From positions 1 through 22,244 of the IMG/VR virus record IMGVR_UViG_3300013230_000004: a stretch of 22,244 nucleotides of DNA. The stretch is one strand, 5' to 3'. The notes below the pieces were generated by a model. It searched no databases. It was given only the letters and a program-made list of their open reading frames with translations, and was not told the origin of the DNA. Within the stretch, counting starts at the first letter, position 1. The number at the start of each line of letters is the position of its first letter. The position numbers were made by a program, and so were the translations under genes. Shown here one piece after another: positions 5,892-13,958 of the stretch. The stretch is from a virus.

Positions 5892-7529
5892 ATGGCGGGT
5901 CAAGTATCACCTGGAATTGTATTAAGAGAGCGTGATTTAACCAATGCCGTTGCGGTGCCTGCACAGGCAAATACTGCAGCGTTTGTAGGGTCCTTTGAGA
6001 AGGGACCAGTTGGCGTAATCACTACAATTTCATCCGAGTCGGAATTAATTTCAACATTCGGTAAACCAAACGATTCTAACTACGAAGATTGGTATGTAGC
6101 GTCCACCTTCCTATCATATGGTGGCACTCTACAAGTTGTTAGAGTAGAGTCGGCAACTTTAGCAAACGCAGAAGATGCAGGCACTGGCGTCCTAATCAGA
6201 TCTGATGACGACCAGGCAGCACAGGCAGGCACAACCACCTATCACTTCGCTGCTCGCACTGCAGGCACCCTAGGTAACTCCCTCAAGGTTGCTACCGTTG
6301 ACGGCAGCACTGCTAACTATGCTTCTGAAACATATCACGGCACTGCACTCTGGTCTACACTAGCACCAGCACCTGCATCTGCTGATATCACCCACGTTGC
6401 AGTCATCGACGAAGATGGCGCAATCAGTGGCGTTGCTGGCACACTTCTAGAGACATTCCTTTATGTTTCCAGAGACACAGCAGCAGTAGACGGAGAAGGT
6501 GCTTCTGCATACCTCCCAACTGTTATCAACAGAAAGTCTAGATACGTTTATGCTGACGACCTTCCTGCTGCAGGCGGTGAGTCACTCTCACTATCTGGTG
6601 GTGTTGATGATTATGCAGTTGGCATTTCTGGTGTCCAAGATGCTCTAAATCTATTCCTAGATGTAGAAAACATCACTATCGATTTCATCCTTACTGGTGG
6701 TAGCATCACTGCTGGCGGTCAGCCTGGTGCAGATACTGCTACTAAGCAACTCGCAGCAATCACTATTGCTGATACTAGAAAAGACTGCATCGCTTTCTGC
6801 TCACCATATAGAGACTTTGTTGCTCTATCTGACCCAACTGCACAAAAGAATGCAATCCTCACACACTTCTCTAATCACCCTAGCAGCTCCTACGCTGTCT
6901 TAGATAGTGGTTATAAGTATATCTACGACCGTTTCAACGATAAGTATCGTTACATCCCTTGCAACGGTGACATCGCTGGTCTTTGTGTCCAAACTTCACT
7001 AACTGCTGAAGATTGGTATTCACCAGCTGGTCTCCAAAGAGGCAACCTAAGAAATGCAATCAAACTTGCATACACCCCAACCAAGGCACACAGAGATGAG
7101 TTGTATCTCCAAAGAATCAACCCCGTCACTTCATTCCCTGGTCAAGGTATTGTCCTCTTCGGTGACAAGACTGCACAGTCTACTCCTAGCTCCTTCGATA
7201 GAATTAACGTCCGTCGTCTATTCCTCAACATCGAAAGAAGAGTCCAGGCTGCAGCACGCGGTGTCCTATTCGAGTTAAACGACACCACCACCAGAGGGTC
7301 CTTCTTCTCCACCGTAAATGCTTACATGGAAGAAGTAAGAGCGAAGAGAGGCGTCACCGACTTCCTAGTTGTTTGTGACGAAACCAATAACACAGCAGAT
7401 GTTATTGACAGAAATGAGTTTGTTGCTGACATCTACTTGAAGCCAGCAAGGTCGATTAACTACATCACCCTCACCTTTATCGCAACTAAGACAGGTGTTT
7501 CCTTCCAGGAAGTTACAGGTCAAGTCTGA
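5892..7529 (+). CDS. 18: Contractile tail sheath protein gp18
   Basis: This is the subunit of the contractile sheath around the tail tube. It has 545 residues against 659 in T4; shorter sheaths are usual in cyanophages. The N-terminus QVSPGIVLRERDLTNAVAV, then TAAFVGSFEKGPVG, is the standard sheath opening (compare the T4 SPGIELKE and GTAALAGKF segments). The C-terminal domain carries INVRRLFLNIERRVQAAARG (about residues 438-457), FLVVCDETNN and a final beta-rich segment ending EVTGQV, as in other sheaths. The middle (about 100-260) is rich in Ala, Gly, Ser and Thr and probably forms the exposed, variable domain. A strong AGGAG ribosome-binding site and a hairpin precede the start. It is followed by gp19, as in T4. 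Confidence 0.95.
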   Translation: MAGQVSPGIVLRERDLTNAVAVPAQANTAAFVGSFEKGPVGVITTISSESELISTFGKPNDSNYEDWYVASTFLSYGGTLQVVRVESATLANAEDAGTGVLIRSDDDQAAQAGTTTYHFAARTAGTLGNSLKVATVDGSTANYASETYHGTALWSTLAPAPASADITHVAVIDEDGAISGVAGTLLETFLYVSRDTAAVDGEGASAYLPTVINRKSRYVYADDLPAAGGESLSLSGGVDDYAVGISGVQDALNLFLDVENITIDFILTGGSITAGGQPGADTATKQLAAITIADTRKDCIAFCSPYRDFVALSDPTAQKNAILTHFSNHPSSSYAVLDSGYKYIYDRFNDKYRYIPCNGDIAGLCVQTSLTAEDWYSPAGLQRGNLRNAIKLAYTPTKAHRDELYLQRINPVTSFPGQGIVLFGDKTAQSTPSSFDRINVRRLFLNIERRVQAAARGVLFELNDTTTRGSFFSTVNAYMEEVRAKRGVTDFLVVCDETNNTADVIDRNEFVADIYLKPARSINYITLTFIATKTGVSFQEVTGQV

Positions 7530-7572
7530 TTTTATTATTACCCAATCAATAACCGTAAGAGGATAAACTAAA

Positions 7573-8163
7573 ATGGCAATTACATCTAATGTAAGCAGTT
7601 TCTTAAATAACATTAAGCAGGGTGTTAAGAGTAATCTCTTCCTAGTTGAGTTTGAGTGGCCTTCTGTTGTTACCGATGGTCCTGATAATGACTTAGCAAA
7701 CATGCTTTGTAAGTCTGCTGCTCTCCCAGCATCAAACCTAGGTGTTATCGAAGTCCCATTCCGTGGTCGCACAGTCAAGATTGCTGGTGACCGCACCTTC
7801 GATACATGGACTGTTACTATCATCAACGATAGAAACTTCACCATCCGCCATGGTTTCGAGAGATGGATGGAAGCAATGAATACTCACACTGGCAACACTG
7901 CTGACGCATACATCCCAGACCAGGGTGGCACTGGTTTCCTTAAGGACTTGACTGTCAAGCAACTTGAGAGAGACTCCACCGACGAAGGTTCTGTGCTCAG
8001 AGAATACAAACTCTGGGGTTGTTTCCCAACTAACGTTTCTCAGATTGACGTTGCTTATGATAGCAATGACCAGATTGAGGACTTCACTGTTGAATTCCAG
8101 CTACAATACTGGCACGCAGTACAGGGTCAAGCAGCACAAGGCGGCGGAGGCATCACAAAATAA
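7573..8163 (+). CDS. 19: Tail tube protein gp19
   Basis: This is the subunit of the inner tail tube through which DNA passes. It has 196 residues against 163 in T4, with additions at the C-terminus (GQAAQGGGGITK) and in the middle. Recognisable parts are NLFLVEFEWP (about 22-31), a strand segment with VPFRGRTVKIAGDRTFDTW (about 61-79), NDRNFTIRHGFERWMEAMN (about 85-103) and LWGCFPTNVSQIDVAYDS (about 148-165), which are tube-family hallmarks. It lies 43 bases after gp18. I see no late box in that gap, so it is probably co-transcribed with gp18. An AGAGGATAA stretch precedes the ATG. The identification rests on sequence pattern and gene order. Confidence 0.93.
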   Translation: MAITSNVSSFLNNIKQGVKSNLFLVEFEWPSVVTDGPDNDLANMLCKSAALPASNLGVIEVPFRGRTVKIAGDRTFDTWTVTIINDRNFTIRHGFERWMEAMNTHTGNTADAYIPDQGGTGFLKDLTVKQLERDSTDEGSVLREYKLWGCFPTNVSQIDVAYDSNDQIEDFTVEFQLQYWHAVQGQAAQGGGGITK

Positions 8164-8168
8164 TCTCT

Positions 8169-8176
8169 AATAAATA
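8169..8176 (+). promoter_or_regulatory. Late-promoter-like box before gp20
   Basis: AATAAATA lies 26 bases before the portal start. It sits inside a short perfect inverted repeat (CTCTA at 8165-8169, TAGAG at 8175-8179). The leader that follows has no evident Shine-Dalgarno. Confidence 0.5.
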
Positions 8177-8202
8177 GAGTATATTATGTGATAGTCTAAA
8201 AA

Positions 8203-9843
8203 ATGAGTCAACTTTTCGGATTCTCAATTAACGGGGCTGTCTCTAAACCCAAAGGACAGTCCCCAATTCCTCCGCAGCAGGACGATGGAGTAGCTACCGT
8301 AGCAGGTGGCTACTTCGGTCATTATGTGGATATCGAAGGCACAGCGCGTAATGAGTTTGACCTCATTAGGCGCTATCGTGATATGGCGCTGCACCCAGAA
8401 GTTGACACCGCAATTGATGAGATTGTCAATGAGGCAATCGTTAGTAATGAAGACCAATCTGCTGTGCAGATTGAATTATCAAACTTAGAAGTAGGCGAAC
8501 CTATCAAGAGAAAGATTCGCAATGAGTTTGAGTATATTAAAAAACTTTTAAACTTTGATAAGAAGGCACACGAAATTTTCCGCAATTGGTATATTGACGG
8601 ACGTGTCTACTATCATAAAGTAATCGACTTAGCAAATCCTGGTAAGGGTATCGTAGAAGTTAGATACATCGACCCTCTCAAGATTAAGAAAGTCAAGCAA
8701 AGAATTCAAGACAGAGAGAAGAAAGCAGCGCAGCAACTGGTAGACAGAAATGCAAATCCCCAGTCTGCAACTGCATATGATTTCGGTGAGTATCTAGAAT
8801 ACTACATGTATAATCCGAAAGGATTTATTTCATTCGCTGGTGGCCCCGACCCAATGCAAGGCGGCATGAAGTTTGCTGCTGATGCTATCACATTCGCACC
8901 TTGCGGTTTGATGGACTTGAATAAGAAGATGAATTTAAGTTATCTTCACAAGTCAATCAAGTCACTCAACCAGTTGAGAATGATTGAAGACTCTCTGGTT
9001 ATCTACAGATTGTCTCGCGCACCTGAGCGTAGAATCTTCTACATCGATGTTGGCAATCTACCCAAGGTAAAAGCAGAGCAATATCTCCGCGATGTTATGC
9101 AGAGATATCGCAACAAGCTTGTATATGATGCAAACACTGGAGAGATTCGTGATGACAAAAAGCATATGTCTATGCTTGAAGACTTTTGGTTACCTCGACG
9201 CGAAGGTGGTAGAGGCACAGAAATCTCCACACTTCCTGGTGGTCAAAATCTAGGTGAGTTGAAGGACGTTGAGTATTTTAAGAAGAAACTCTACAACTCA
9301 CTCAACCTACCACCTTCACGTCTTACCGATGACAACAAAGGTTTTAACCTTGGTAAGACTACAGAAGTATTACGCGACGAATTAAAATTCACAAAATTTG
9401 TTGGAAGACTACGCAAGAAGTTTGCATACGTTTTCCACGATATGCTCAAGACTCAACTAGTCCTCAAGGGTGTGCTCACCCCAGAAGATTGGGAAGAGAT
9501 GGAGGAGATGATTCAGTATGACTTCCTCTTTGACAATCACTTCTCTGAGTTACGCGATGCAGAGATTTTAAATACTCGTCTAGATATTTTGATGAAGTTA
9601 GATCCATTCGTTGGTAAATACTACTCCACAGAATATGTAAGGAAAGAAGTCCTCAAGCAATCTGATGTTGTATACGAGGAAATGGATATCCAAATGGCGC
9701 AGGATATTGAAAAGGGTATCGTCCCAGACCCTGTGCATACTAACGAGATGAATGCGAAAGCATTGGAATTAACTGCTCAACCACCTGAGCCTCCCGCTGC
9801 AAAACCTGCAAAAGCATCTGCAGAAAGCGATTCTGATAAATAA
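8203..9843 (+). CDS. 20: Portal vertex protein gp20
   Basis: This is the portal, a dodecamer at one capsid vertex that starts head assembly, docks terminase and then joins the neck. It has 546 residues (T4 524). Diagnostic segments are HPEVDTAIDEIVNEAIVSNE (about 64-83), VEVRYIDPLKIKKVKQRI (about 151-168), YRLSRAPERRIFYIDVGNLP (about 268-287), then ALEDFW-like SMLEDFWLPRREGGRGTEIS (about 324-343) and LYNSLNLPPSRL (about 365-376). The conserved central part is the region used as the g20 cyanophage diversity marker. The C-terminal tail is Pro, Ala and Lys rich (PPEPPAAKPAKAS) and probably disordered. No strong ribosome-binding site is visible before the ATG. It is followed directly by prohead genes, as in T4. 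Confidence 0.95.
   Translation: MSQLFGFSINGAVSKPKGQSPIPPQQDDGVATVAGGYFGHYVDIEGTARNEFDLIRRYRDMALHPEVDTAIDEIVNEAIVSNEDQSAVQIELSNLEVGEPIKRKIRNEFEYIKKLLNFDKKAHEIFRNWYIDGRVYYHKVIDLANPGKGIVEVRYIDPLKIKKVKQRIQDREKKAAQQLVDRNANPQSATAYDFGEYLEYYMYNPKGFISFAGGPDPMQGGMKFAADAITFAPCGLMDLNKKMNLSYLHKSIKSLNQLRMIEDSLVIYRLSRAPERRIFYIDVGNLPKVKAEQYLRDVMQRYRNKLVYDANTGEIRDDKKHMSMLEDFWLPRREGGRGTEISTLPGGQNLGELKDVEYFKKKLYNSLNLPPSRLTDDNKGFNLGKTTEVLRDELKFTKFVGRLRKKFAYVFHDMLKTQLVLKGVLTPEDWEEMEEMIQYDFLFDNHFSELRDAEILNTRLDILMKLDPFVGKYYSTEYVRKEVLKQSDVVYEEMDIQMAQDIEKGIVPDPVHTNEMNAKALELTAQPPEPPAAKPAKASAESDSDK
9835..9842 (+). promoter_or_regulatory. Late-promoter-like box before gene 67
   Basis: GATAAATA, overlapping the end of the portal gene, ends 23 bases before the gene 67 start. 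It fits NATAAATA. Because it partly encodes the final residues of gp20, chance is a real alternative. Confidence 0.4.
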
Positions 9844-9865
9844 TTATTATACATGCTTAAATTAA

Positions 9866-10093
9866 ATGGAAACTATTGACATTATCAATGCGATTGCCGC
9901 TGGCAATAAAATCGATGCGATGGACAAAATCAATGACCATCTGTATGCGAAGGCAGCGGAAACGATGAAAGGATATAAAGAAGTCCTAGCAAAATCCTAT
10001 TTCGCAGCTGCGGAAGAGGAAGAAGAAACTCCTGTCGAAGCTTCGGCAGAGGTAACTGATACTGAAGAAACACCAGAGGTTACAGAAGAATGA
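9866..10093 (+). CDS. 67: Prohead core protein gp67
   Basis: This small protein of 75 residues matches T4 gp67 (80) in size, place and layout: a helical N-terminal half (DIINAIAAGNKIDAMDKIND, then LYAKAAETMKGYKEVLAKSY) followed by a strongly acidic tail (EEEEETPVEASAEV, TDTEETPEVTEE). In T4, gp67 is part of the prohead scaffold core, is needed for correct head shape and is cut by the gp21 protease into small acidic peptides that remain in the head. There is no catalytic motif. Its stop overlaps the protease start by four bases (ATGA). No gp68 homologue lies between it and gp21, unlike in T4. It has no obvious Shine-Dalgarno. Confidence 0.82.
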   Translation: METIDIINAIAAGNKIDAMDKINDHLYAKAAETMKGYKEVLAKSYFAAAEEEEETPVEASAEVTDTEETPEVTEE

Positions 10094-10734
10094 AACTAAT
10101 TACCGAGAGTATTGAGGACATTGAAGTCCTGGTAGAAGAATCTAACGGAAGTAAGAATCTCTACATTGAAGGTGTATTCCTTCAGGGCGACATTAAGAAT
10201 CGCAACGGTAGAGTCTATCCCTTTTCCGTACTAGAGAAAGAGGTTGGTCGTTACAATGAGAGCTATGTCGTCACTGGTCGTGCTCTCGGTGAGTTAGGTC
10301 ATCCCGATGGTCCTACTGTCAACCTCGACCGCGTTTCCCATAAAATCGTTTCTCTCAAATCCGAGGGTAGCAACTTTAGAGGTAAAGCGCAAATCCTTTC
10401 GACTCCCATGGGCAACATTGCCAGAAACCTTTTAGAATCTGGCGTTAAGTTGGGTGTCTCTTCTAGAGGCATGGGGTCGATTGAAGAAAAGAATGGTGCA
10501 AACTATGTCCGCGATGATTTCATGTTGGCAACTGCTGCTGACATTGTTGCCGACCCATCAGCACCCGATGCTTTCGTGAATGGAATCATGGAAGGCAAAG
10601 AGTGGGTCTGGGATAATGGAATCCTTAAGGAATCAAAAGTTGATAAATACAAAAGATATATTTCCGAATCAACGCGGAAAAATATTGAAGAGAGGTCGCT
10701 CAAGGTCTTTGAGGACTTCTTGTTTAATTTATGA
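10090..10734 (+). CDS. 21: Prohead maturation protease gp21
   Basis: This protease degrades the scaffold and trims the capsid protein inside the prohead. Its 214 residues match T4 gp21 (212). Visible hallmarks are the N-terminal strand region NLYIEGVFLQGDIKNRNGR (about 23-41), the His motif GELGHPDGPTVNLDRVSH (about 67-84; H71 the likely catalytic His), the Ser motif GVKLGVSSRGMGSI (about 118-131; S124 or S125 the nucleophile) and AADIVADPSAPDAFV (about 149-163). The family is a serine protease with the herpesvirus-assemblin-like fold. The T4 enzyme cuts after (I/L)xE; its own N-terminus here (MKLITES) contains such a site. It overlaps gene 67 by four bases and precedes the scaffold gene it acts on. 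Confidence 0.94.
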   Translation: MKLITESIEDIEVLVEESNGSKNLYIEGVFLQGDIKNRNGRVYPFSVLEKEVGRYNESYVVTGRALGELGHPDGPTVNLDRVSHKIVSLKSEGSNFRGKAQILSTPMGNIARNLLESGVKLGVSSRGMGSIEEKNGANYVRDDFMLATAADIVADPSAPDAFVNGIMEGKEWVWDNGILKESKVDKYKRYISESTRKNIEERSLKVFEDFLFNL

Positions 10735-10738
10735 TTTT

Positions 10739-10746
10739 AATAAATA
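10739..10746 (+). promoter_or_regulatory. Late-promoter-like box before gp22
   Basis: AATAAATA lies 40 bases before the gp22 start. It is followed by two copies of AATAACTGTA (10743-10752 and 10763-10772), exactly 20 bases apart, the second next to a CTGTACAG palindrome. AGGGGAAAC precedes the ATG. Confidence 0.5.
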
Positions 10747-10786
10747 ACTGTAGAATAAATGTAATAACTGTACAGGGGAAACCAAA

Positions 10787-11920
10787 ATGTCAGATATGTT
10801 AAACGAAAAATTTGAGGAGTTTATTGCAGAAGCGGGAGACCCTATGCCTGGCGTTGGTGCTGGTGTAGTACCTGGCAACGCAATGGCTAGTGGTTTTATG
10901 CAACCATCTGGTGGTCAGACCAACACTGCGGTAAACGCCAAGGCAGCTGGTAGAGATCCTATGCCAACTGTCCCACCTTCTGTAGTCCCTGGTCAGTCCG
11001 TGGAAGATAATGGTGGGTCCACCTATGAGAAACCTGAGGGTGAGGATAACCCTGGCGAAAAGGCTGCTAAGCATAACAAGAAAGTGGATGACGGTCACGT
11101 CACCCGCGATAAGCATCAGGACCCAGCACCAGTAGTTAAGTCATCAGGTTATCAAATTCCTGGTGGTCCTAACAATACCAAAGTATTTGGTATGGAAGAA
11201 ATCGATTACTCCTCTGAAGAGGACATCGATGCTCTAGTAGAAGGCGAAGTAATCTCCGAGACCTTCAAAGATAAAGCAAAGACAATCTTTGAAGCTGCAG
11301 TCAAGGCGAAGATTACTGAGCAAGTATCTTCTATCCAAGAGCAGTATGCTGCTAAGCTCGCAGAAGAAGTCGAAGCGATGAAGACTTCTCTCGCTGAGAA
11401 AGTAGATGAGACACTCAACTATGCTATCCAGAATTGGCTAGAAGAGAATGTTGTTGCCATCGATTCAGGTCTCAAGCTTGAAATCGCTGAAAACTTCATG
11501 TCTGGTCTCAAAACAGTCTTTGAAGAAAACTATCTTGATATCCCCGCCGACAAAGTTGATGTTGTCGAAGGTATGAATCAAGAGCTTTGTGAGATGGAAC
11601 AGCGCCTTAACGAGCAGGTTGAGCGCAACATTGAATTAAATAATCGCCTCTCTGGCCATACCAAGACAATCCTCACCAAAGAGATGAGCGAAGGTCTTGC
11701 TGATACCCAGAAAGAAAAACTAGCTTCTCTTGCAGAAGGTGTAGAGTTTGTTTCCGAGGAATCTTTCCGCGAGCAACTCAAGACTCTAAGAGAGTCATAC
11801 TTCCCTCAGCAAGTTGCCCCTAAGGCAGAAGTTACCGATGAAACCCCAGTCGAAGGTGAAGCAACCGATGTGTCTGCTCAAATGCAGGCATACATGGATG
11901 CAATCGCTCGCTGGAAGTGA
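10787..11920 (+). CDS. 22: Prohead scaffolding core protein gp22
   Basis: This is the main scaffold around which the capsid shell assembles; it is later destroyed by gp21. It has 377 residues (T4 269). The extra length is mainly a Gly/Pro-rich, low-complexity N-terminal part (about 16-130, with PMPGVGAGVVPG and PMPTVPPSVVPG). From about residue 140 to 340 it is acidic and alpha-helical, with long coiled-coil-prone runs (AAKLAEEVEAMKTSLAEKV, EMEQRLNEQVERNIELNNRL). The N-terminus MLNEKFEEFIAEAGD resembles the T4 capsid-targeting peptide and contains two (I/L)xE cleavage motifs; I count at least 14 such motifs in the protein, as expected for a substrate that is degraded. It lies between the protease and the major capsid gene, as in T4. 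Confidence 0.9.
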   Translation: MSDMLNEKFEEFIAEAGDPMPGVGAGVVPGNAMASGFMQPSGGQTNTAVNAKAAGRDPMPTVPPSVVPGQSVEDNGGSTYEKPEGEDNPGEKAAKHNKKVDDGHVTRDKHQDPAPVVKSSGYQIPGGPNNTKVFGMEEIDYSSEEDIDALVEGEVISETFKDKAKTIFEAAVKAKITEQVSSIQEQYAAKLAEEVEAMKTSLAEKVDETLNYAIQNWLEENVVAIDSGLKLEIAENFMSGLKTVFEENYLDIPADKVDVVEGMNQELCEMEQRLNEQVERNIELNNRLSGHTKTILTKEMSEGLADTQKEKLASLAEGVEFVSEESFREQLKTLRESYFPQQVAPKAEVTDETPVEGEATDVSAQMQAYMDAIARWK

Positions 11921-11923
11921 AGT

Positions 11924-11930
11924 CTAAATA
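11924..11930 (+). promoter_or_regulatory. Late-promoter-like box before gp23
   Basis: CTAAATA lies 41 bases before the gp23 start, just after the gp22 stop. A CGGAG ribosome-binding site follows at 11961-11965. This is the expected place for a strong late promoter. Confidence 0.55.
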
Positions 11931-11971
11931 ATTACGTCAACCCATTTTCCTAAAAACATTCGGAGTTAAAA

Positions 11972-13363
11972 ATGTTTAACGCACAATCTCTCCAGGAAAA
12001 GTGGGCACCTGTTCTTAACCACTCGGGTCTCGATGAGATCACCGATTCACATAGAAAGGCTGTTACCGCTGTTATCCTTGAGAACCAAGAAAAATTCATG
12101 CGCGAAGAGCGCGGCGTCCTTAACGAAGTTGCAGTAAACTTCGCTGGCGCTTCCAACATGACTGGTGCAGCAGCATCGACTGGCGCTATCGCTGGTTTCG
12201 ACCCTGTGCTCATCAGCCTAATCCGTCGTGCAATGCCTAACCTCGTTGCTTATGACATCTGCGGCGTCCAGCCTATGTCTGGTCCTACAGGTCTCATCTT
12301 CGCAATGAAGGCTAAGTACGAGAATCAAGGCGGCGAAGAGGCACTATACAACGAGCCTGATGCAGGTTTCTCTGGTGGCTACGACGCTAACCAGGGCGAC
12401 TATGCAGTCCGTAACCAGGCAGGTACAGGCGGCGACATGGAGGGTAACAACCCTGCAGTCCTCAACGACTCCCCTGCTGGCACTTACGAGCTTGGCTCTA
12501 AGATGGCACGCGAAGACCTTGAGCGTCTTGGCGAAGCTAATCGTCTCTTCCGCGAGATGGCATTCAGCATCGAGAAGACCTCGGTGACTGCTAAGTCAAG
12601 AGCACTCAAGGCAGAATACACCCTAGAGCTTGCACAAGACCTCAAGGCAATCCATGGTCTTGACGCTGAGCAAGAGCTAGCAAACATTCTCTCCTCTGAG
12701 ATTCTTGCTGAAATCAACCGCGAAATCCTTCGCACCGTATACTTCGTTGCTAAGCCTGGCGCTCAGCACAACGTTGCAACTCCTGGCACCTTCGACCTCG
12801 ACGTTGACTCTAACGGTCGTTGGATGGCAGAGAAATTCAAGGGTCTTCTATTCCAGATTGACCGCGATGCAAACGCAATCGCTCAAGAAACCCGTCGTGG
12901 TAAGGGCAACTTCATCATCTGCTCCGCAGACGTTGCTTCCGCTCTCAACCTCACTGGCGCTCTTGACTACGCTCCTGCTCTCAGCACCTCAATGAGTGTT
13001 GATGACACTGGTAACGTCTTCGCTGGCACCCTCAACGGTCGTGTTAAGGTCTTCATCGACCCATTCGGTGGTCCTTCCTACACCCAGAGCACCAACTCGA
13101 AGCACTACTACACCATGGGTTACAAGGGCACCTCACCTTACGATGCAGGTCTCTTCTATTGCCCATATGTCCCCCTCCAGATGGTCCGCTCCATCGGTCA
13201 GGACACCTTCCAGCCCAAGATTGGCTTCAAGACCCGCTACGGCATGGTCGCAAACCCATTCGTCACCGCAGACGGCAACTTCGGTTCCGCACCTGCAGGC
13301 GAGTCAATGAATGCCAACAGCAACCAGTACTACAGAAGAGTACAAATCACCAACATCAACTGA
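11972..13363 (+). CDS. 23: Major capsid protein gp23
   Basis: This is the main shell protein of the head (HK97-like fold in the family). It has 463 residues (T4 521). Family marks are QEKWAPVLNHSGLDEI (about 8-23), VTAVILENQEKF (31-42), LIRRAMPNLVAYDICGVQPM (about 83-102), GPTGLIFAMKAKY, the helical MAFSIEKTSVTAKSRALKAE, then YTLELAQDLKAIHGLDAEQE (about 216-235) and FYCPYVPLQMVRSI in the last fifth. A gp21 cleavage site is predicted after L50-N51-E52, which would remove a 52-residue N-terminal delta domain (65 in T4). Codon use favours C-ending codons and GGC/GGT glycine, typical of a very highly expressed gene. An intrinsic terminator follows. Confidence 0.97.
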   Translation: MFNAQSLQEKWAPVLNHSGLDEITDSHRKAVTAVILENQEKFMREERGVLNEVAVNFAGASNMTGAAASTGAIAGFDPVLISLIRRAMPNLVAYDICGVQPMSGPTGLIFAMKAKYENQGGEEALYNEPDAGFSGGYDANQGDYAVRNQAGTGGDMEGNNPAVLNDSPAGTYELGSKMAREDLERLGEANRLFREMAFSIEKTSVTAKSRALKAEYTLELAQDLKAIHGLDAEQELANILSSEILAEINREILRTVYFVAKPGAQHNVATPGTFDLDVDSNGRWMAEKFKGLLFQIDRDANAIAQETRRGKGNFIICSADVASALNLTGALDYAPALSTSMSVDDTGNVFAGTLNGRVKVFIDPFGGPSYTQSTNSKHYYTMGYKGTSPYDAGLFYCPYVPLQMVRSIGQDTFQPKIGFKTRYGMVANPFVTADGNFGSAPAGESMNANSNQYYRRVQITNIN

Positions 13364-13390
13364 TATCAGTCGTTGGTTTCCCCCCACACA

Positions 13391-13417
13391 GACCTCCCGA
13401 AAGGGGGGTCTTTTTTT
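13391..13417 (+). terminator. Intrinsic terminator after gp23
   Basis: An 8-base stem (GACCTCCC at 13391-13398 with GGGGGGTC at 13403-13410, including one G-T pair) closes on a GAAA tetraloop. It is followed at once by seven T residues. This is a textbook Rho-independent terminator. It ends the capsid transcript before the gp3-like gene. Confidence 0.9.
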
Positions 13418-13422
13418 ATGAC

Positions 13423-13429
13423 CTAAATA
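13423..13429 (+). promoter_or_regulatory. Late-promoter-like box before the gp3-like gene
   Basis: CTAAATA lies only 13 bases before the next ATG and just after the gp23 terminator, so it would restart transcription. The leader would be very short, and no Shine-Dalgarno is visible. Confidence 0.45.
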
Positions 13430-13442
13430 AAAATAAAACACA

Positions 13443-13958
13443 ATGGCACAGAGTAAGTGGTATTCAGAGCAACCTAAGAATAGAAACTTTCTCGCTCCAG
13501 TCGGATTCCGATTAGACTTGGAGATATTTCCTGGCGTAGAGTTTTTCTGCCAGCGTGCCAACATCCCCGACCTTACCCTACCATTCACTGAAGTCCCGAC
13601 CAGATTCAGGTCTTTTCCCGTAGCAGCTGCTGGTGGTATTGAGTCAGGTGATTTACAAGTTACATTCATCATCGATGAAGACTTAGCAAACTATTCCAGC
13701 ATCTACAATTGGATTAGAAAGAATGGTCTTTATGAAGAGCACAGCGATGAAGAAGCACAGTATTCTAATGCTAGACTAGAGATTACAACTAGTAACTATA
13801 ACATCGCTGCATACTGCAACTTCGAGAATGTATTTCCTGTGTCACTATCGGACATCCAATTTGATGTAGGAGACCAGGAGCAAGAATACTTCACTGCACA
13901 AGTGACTTTTAAATATACTAGTTTTGAATTACGAAACTCTTTGAATACTAAACTATGA
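13443..13958 (+). CDS. 3: gp3-like tail completion / tail tube terminator protein
   Basis: This 171-residue protein is close to T4 gp3 (176), which caps the tail tube and stabilises the sheath end. Visible parts are NRNFLAPVGFRLDLEIFPGV (about 13-32), EFFCQRANIPDLTLPFTEVP (about 33-52), a strand pattern at DLQVTFIIDEDLANYSSIYN (about 70-89) and YFTAQVTFKYTSFEL near the end. These are shared by the tube-fold family (gp19, gp3, gp54), so it could instead be a tube paralogue. Cyanophage genomes as I remember them place gene 3 just after gene 23, which favours gp3. It overlaps uvsY by four bases (ATGA). The identification rests on gene order and fold-like pattern, less on a unique motif. Confidence 0.62.
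   Translation: MAQSKWYSEQPKNRNFLAPVGFRLDLEIFPGVEFFCQRANIPDLTLPFTEVPTRFRSFPVAAAGGIESGDLQVTFIIDEDLANYSSIYNWIRKNGLYEEHSDEEAQYSNARLEITTSNYNIAAYCNFENVFPVSLSDIQFDVGDQEQEYFTAQVTFKYTSFELRNSLNTKL

Noticed and set aside
9844-10093. A missing or hidden gp68 between gp67 and gp21
   Set aside because: gp67 and gp21 overlap by four bases, so no gene fits. The absence may be normal for this phage group, so I did not score it as unusual.
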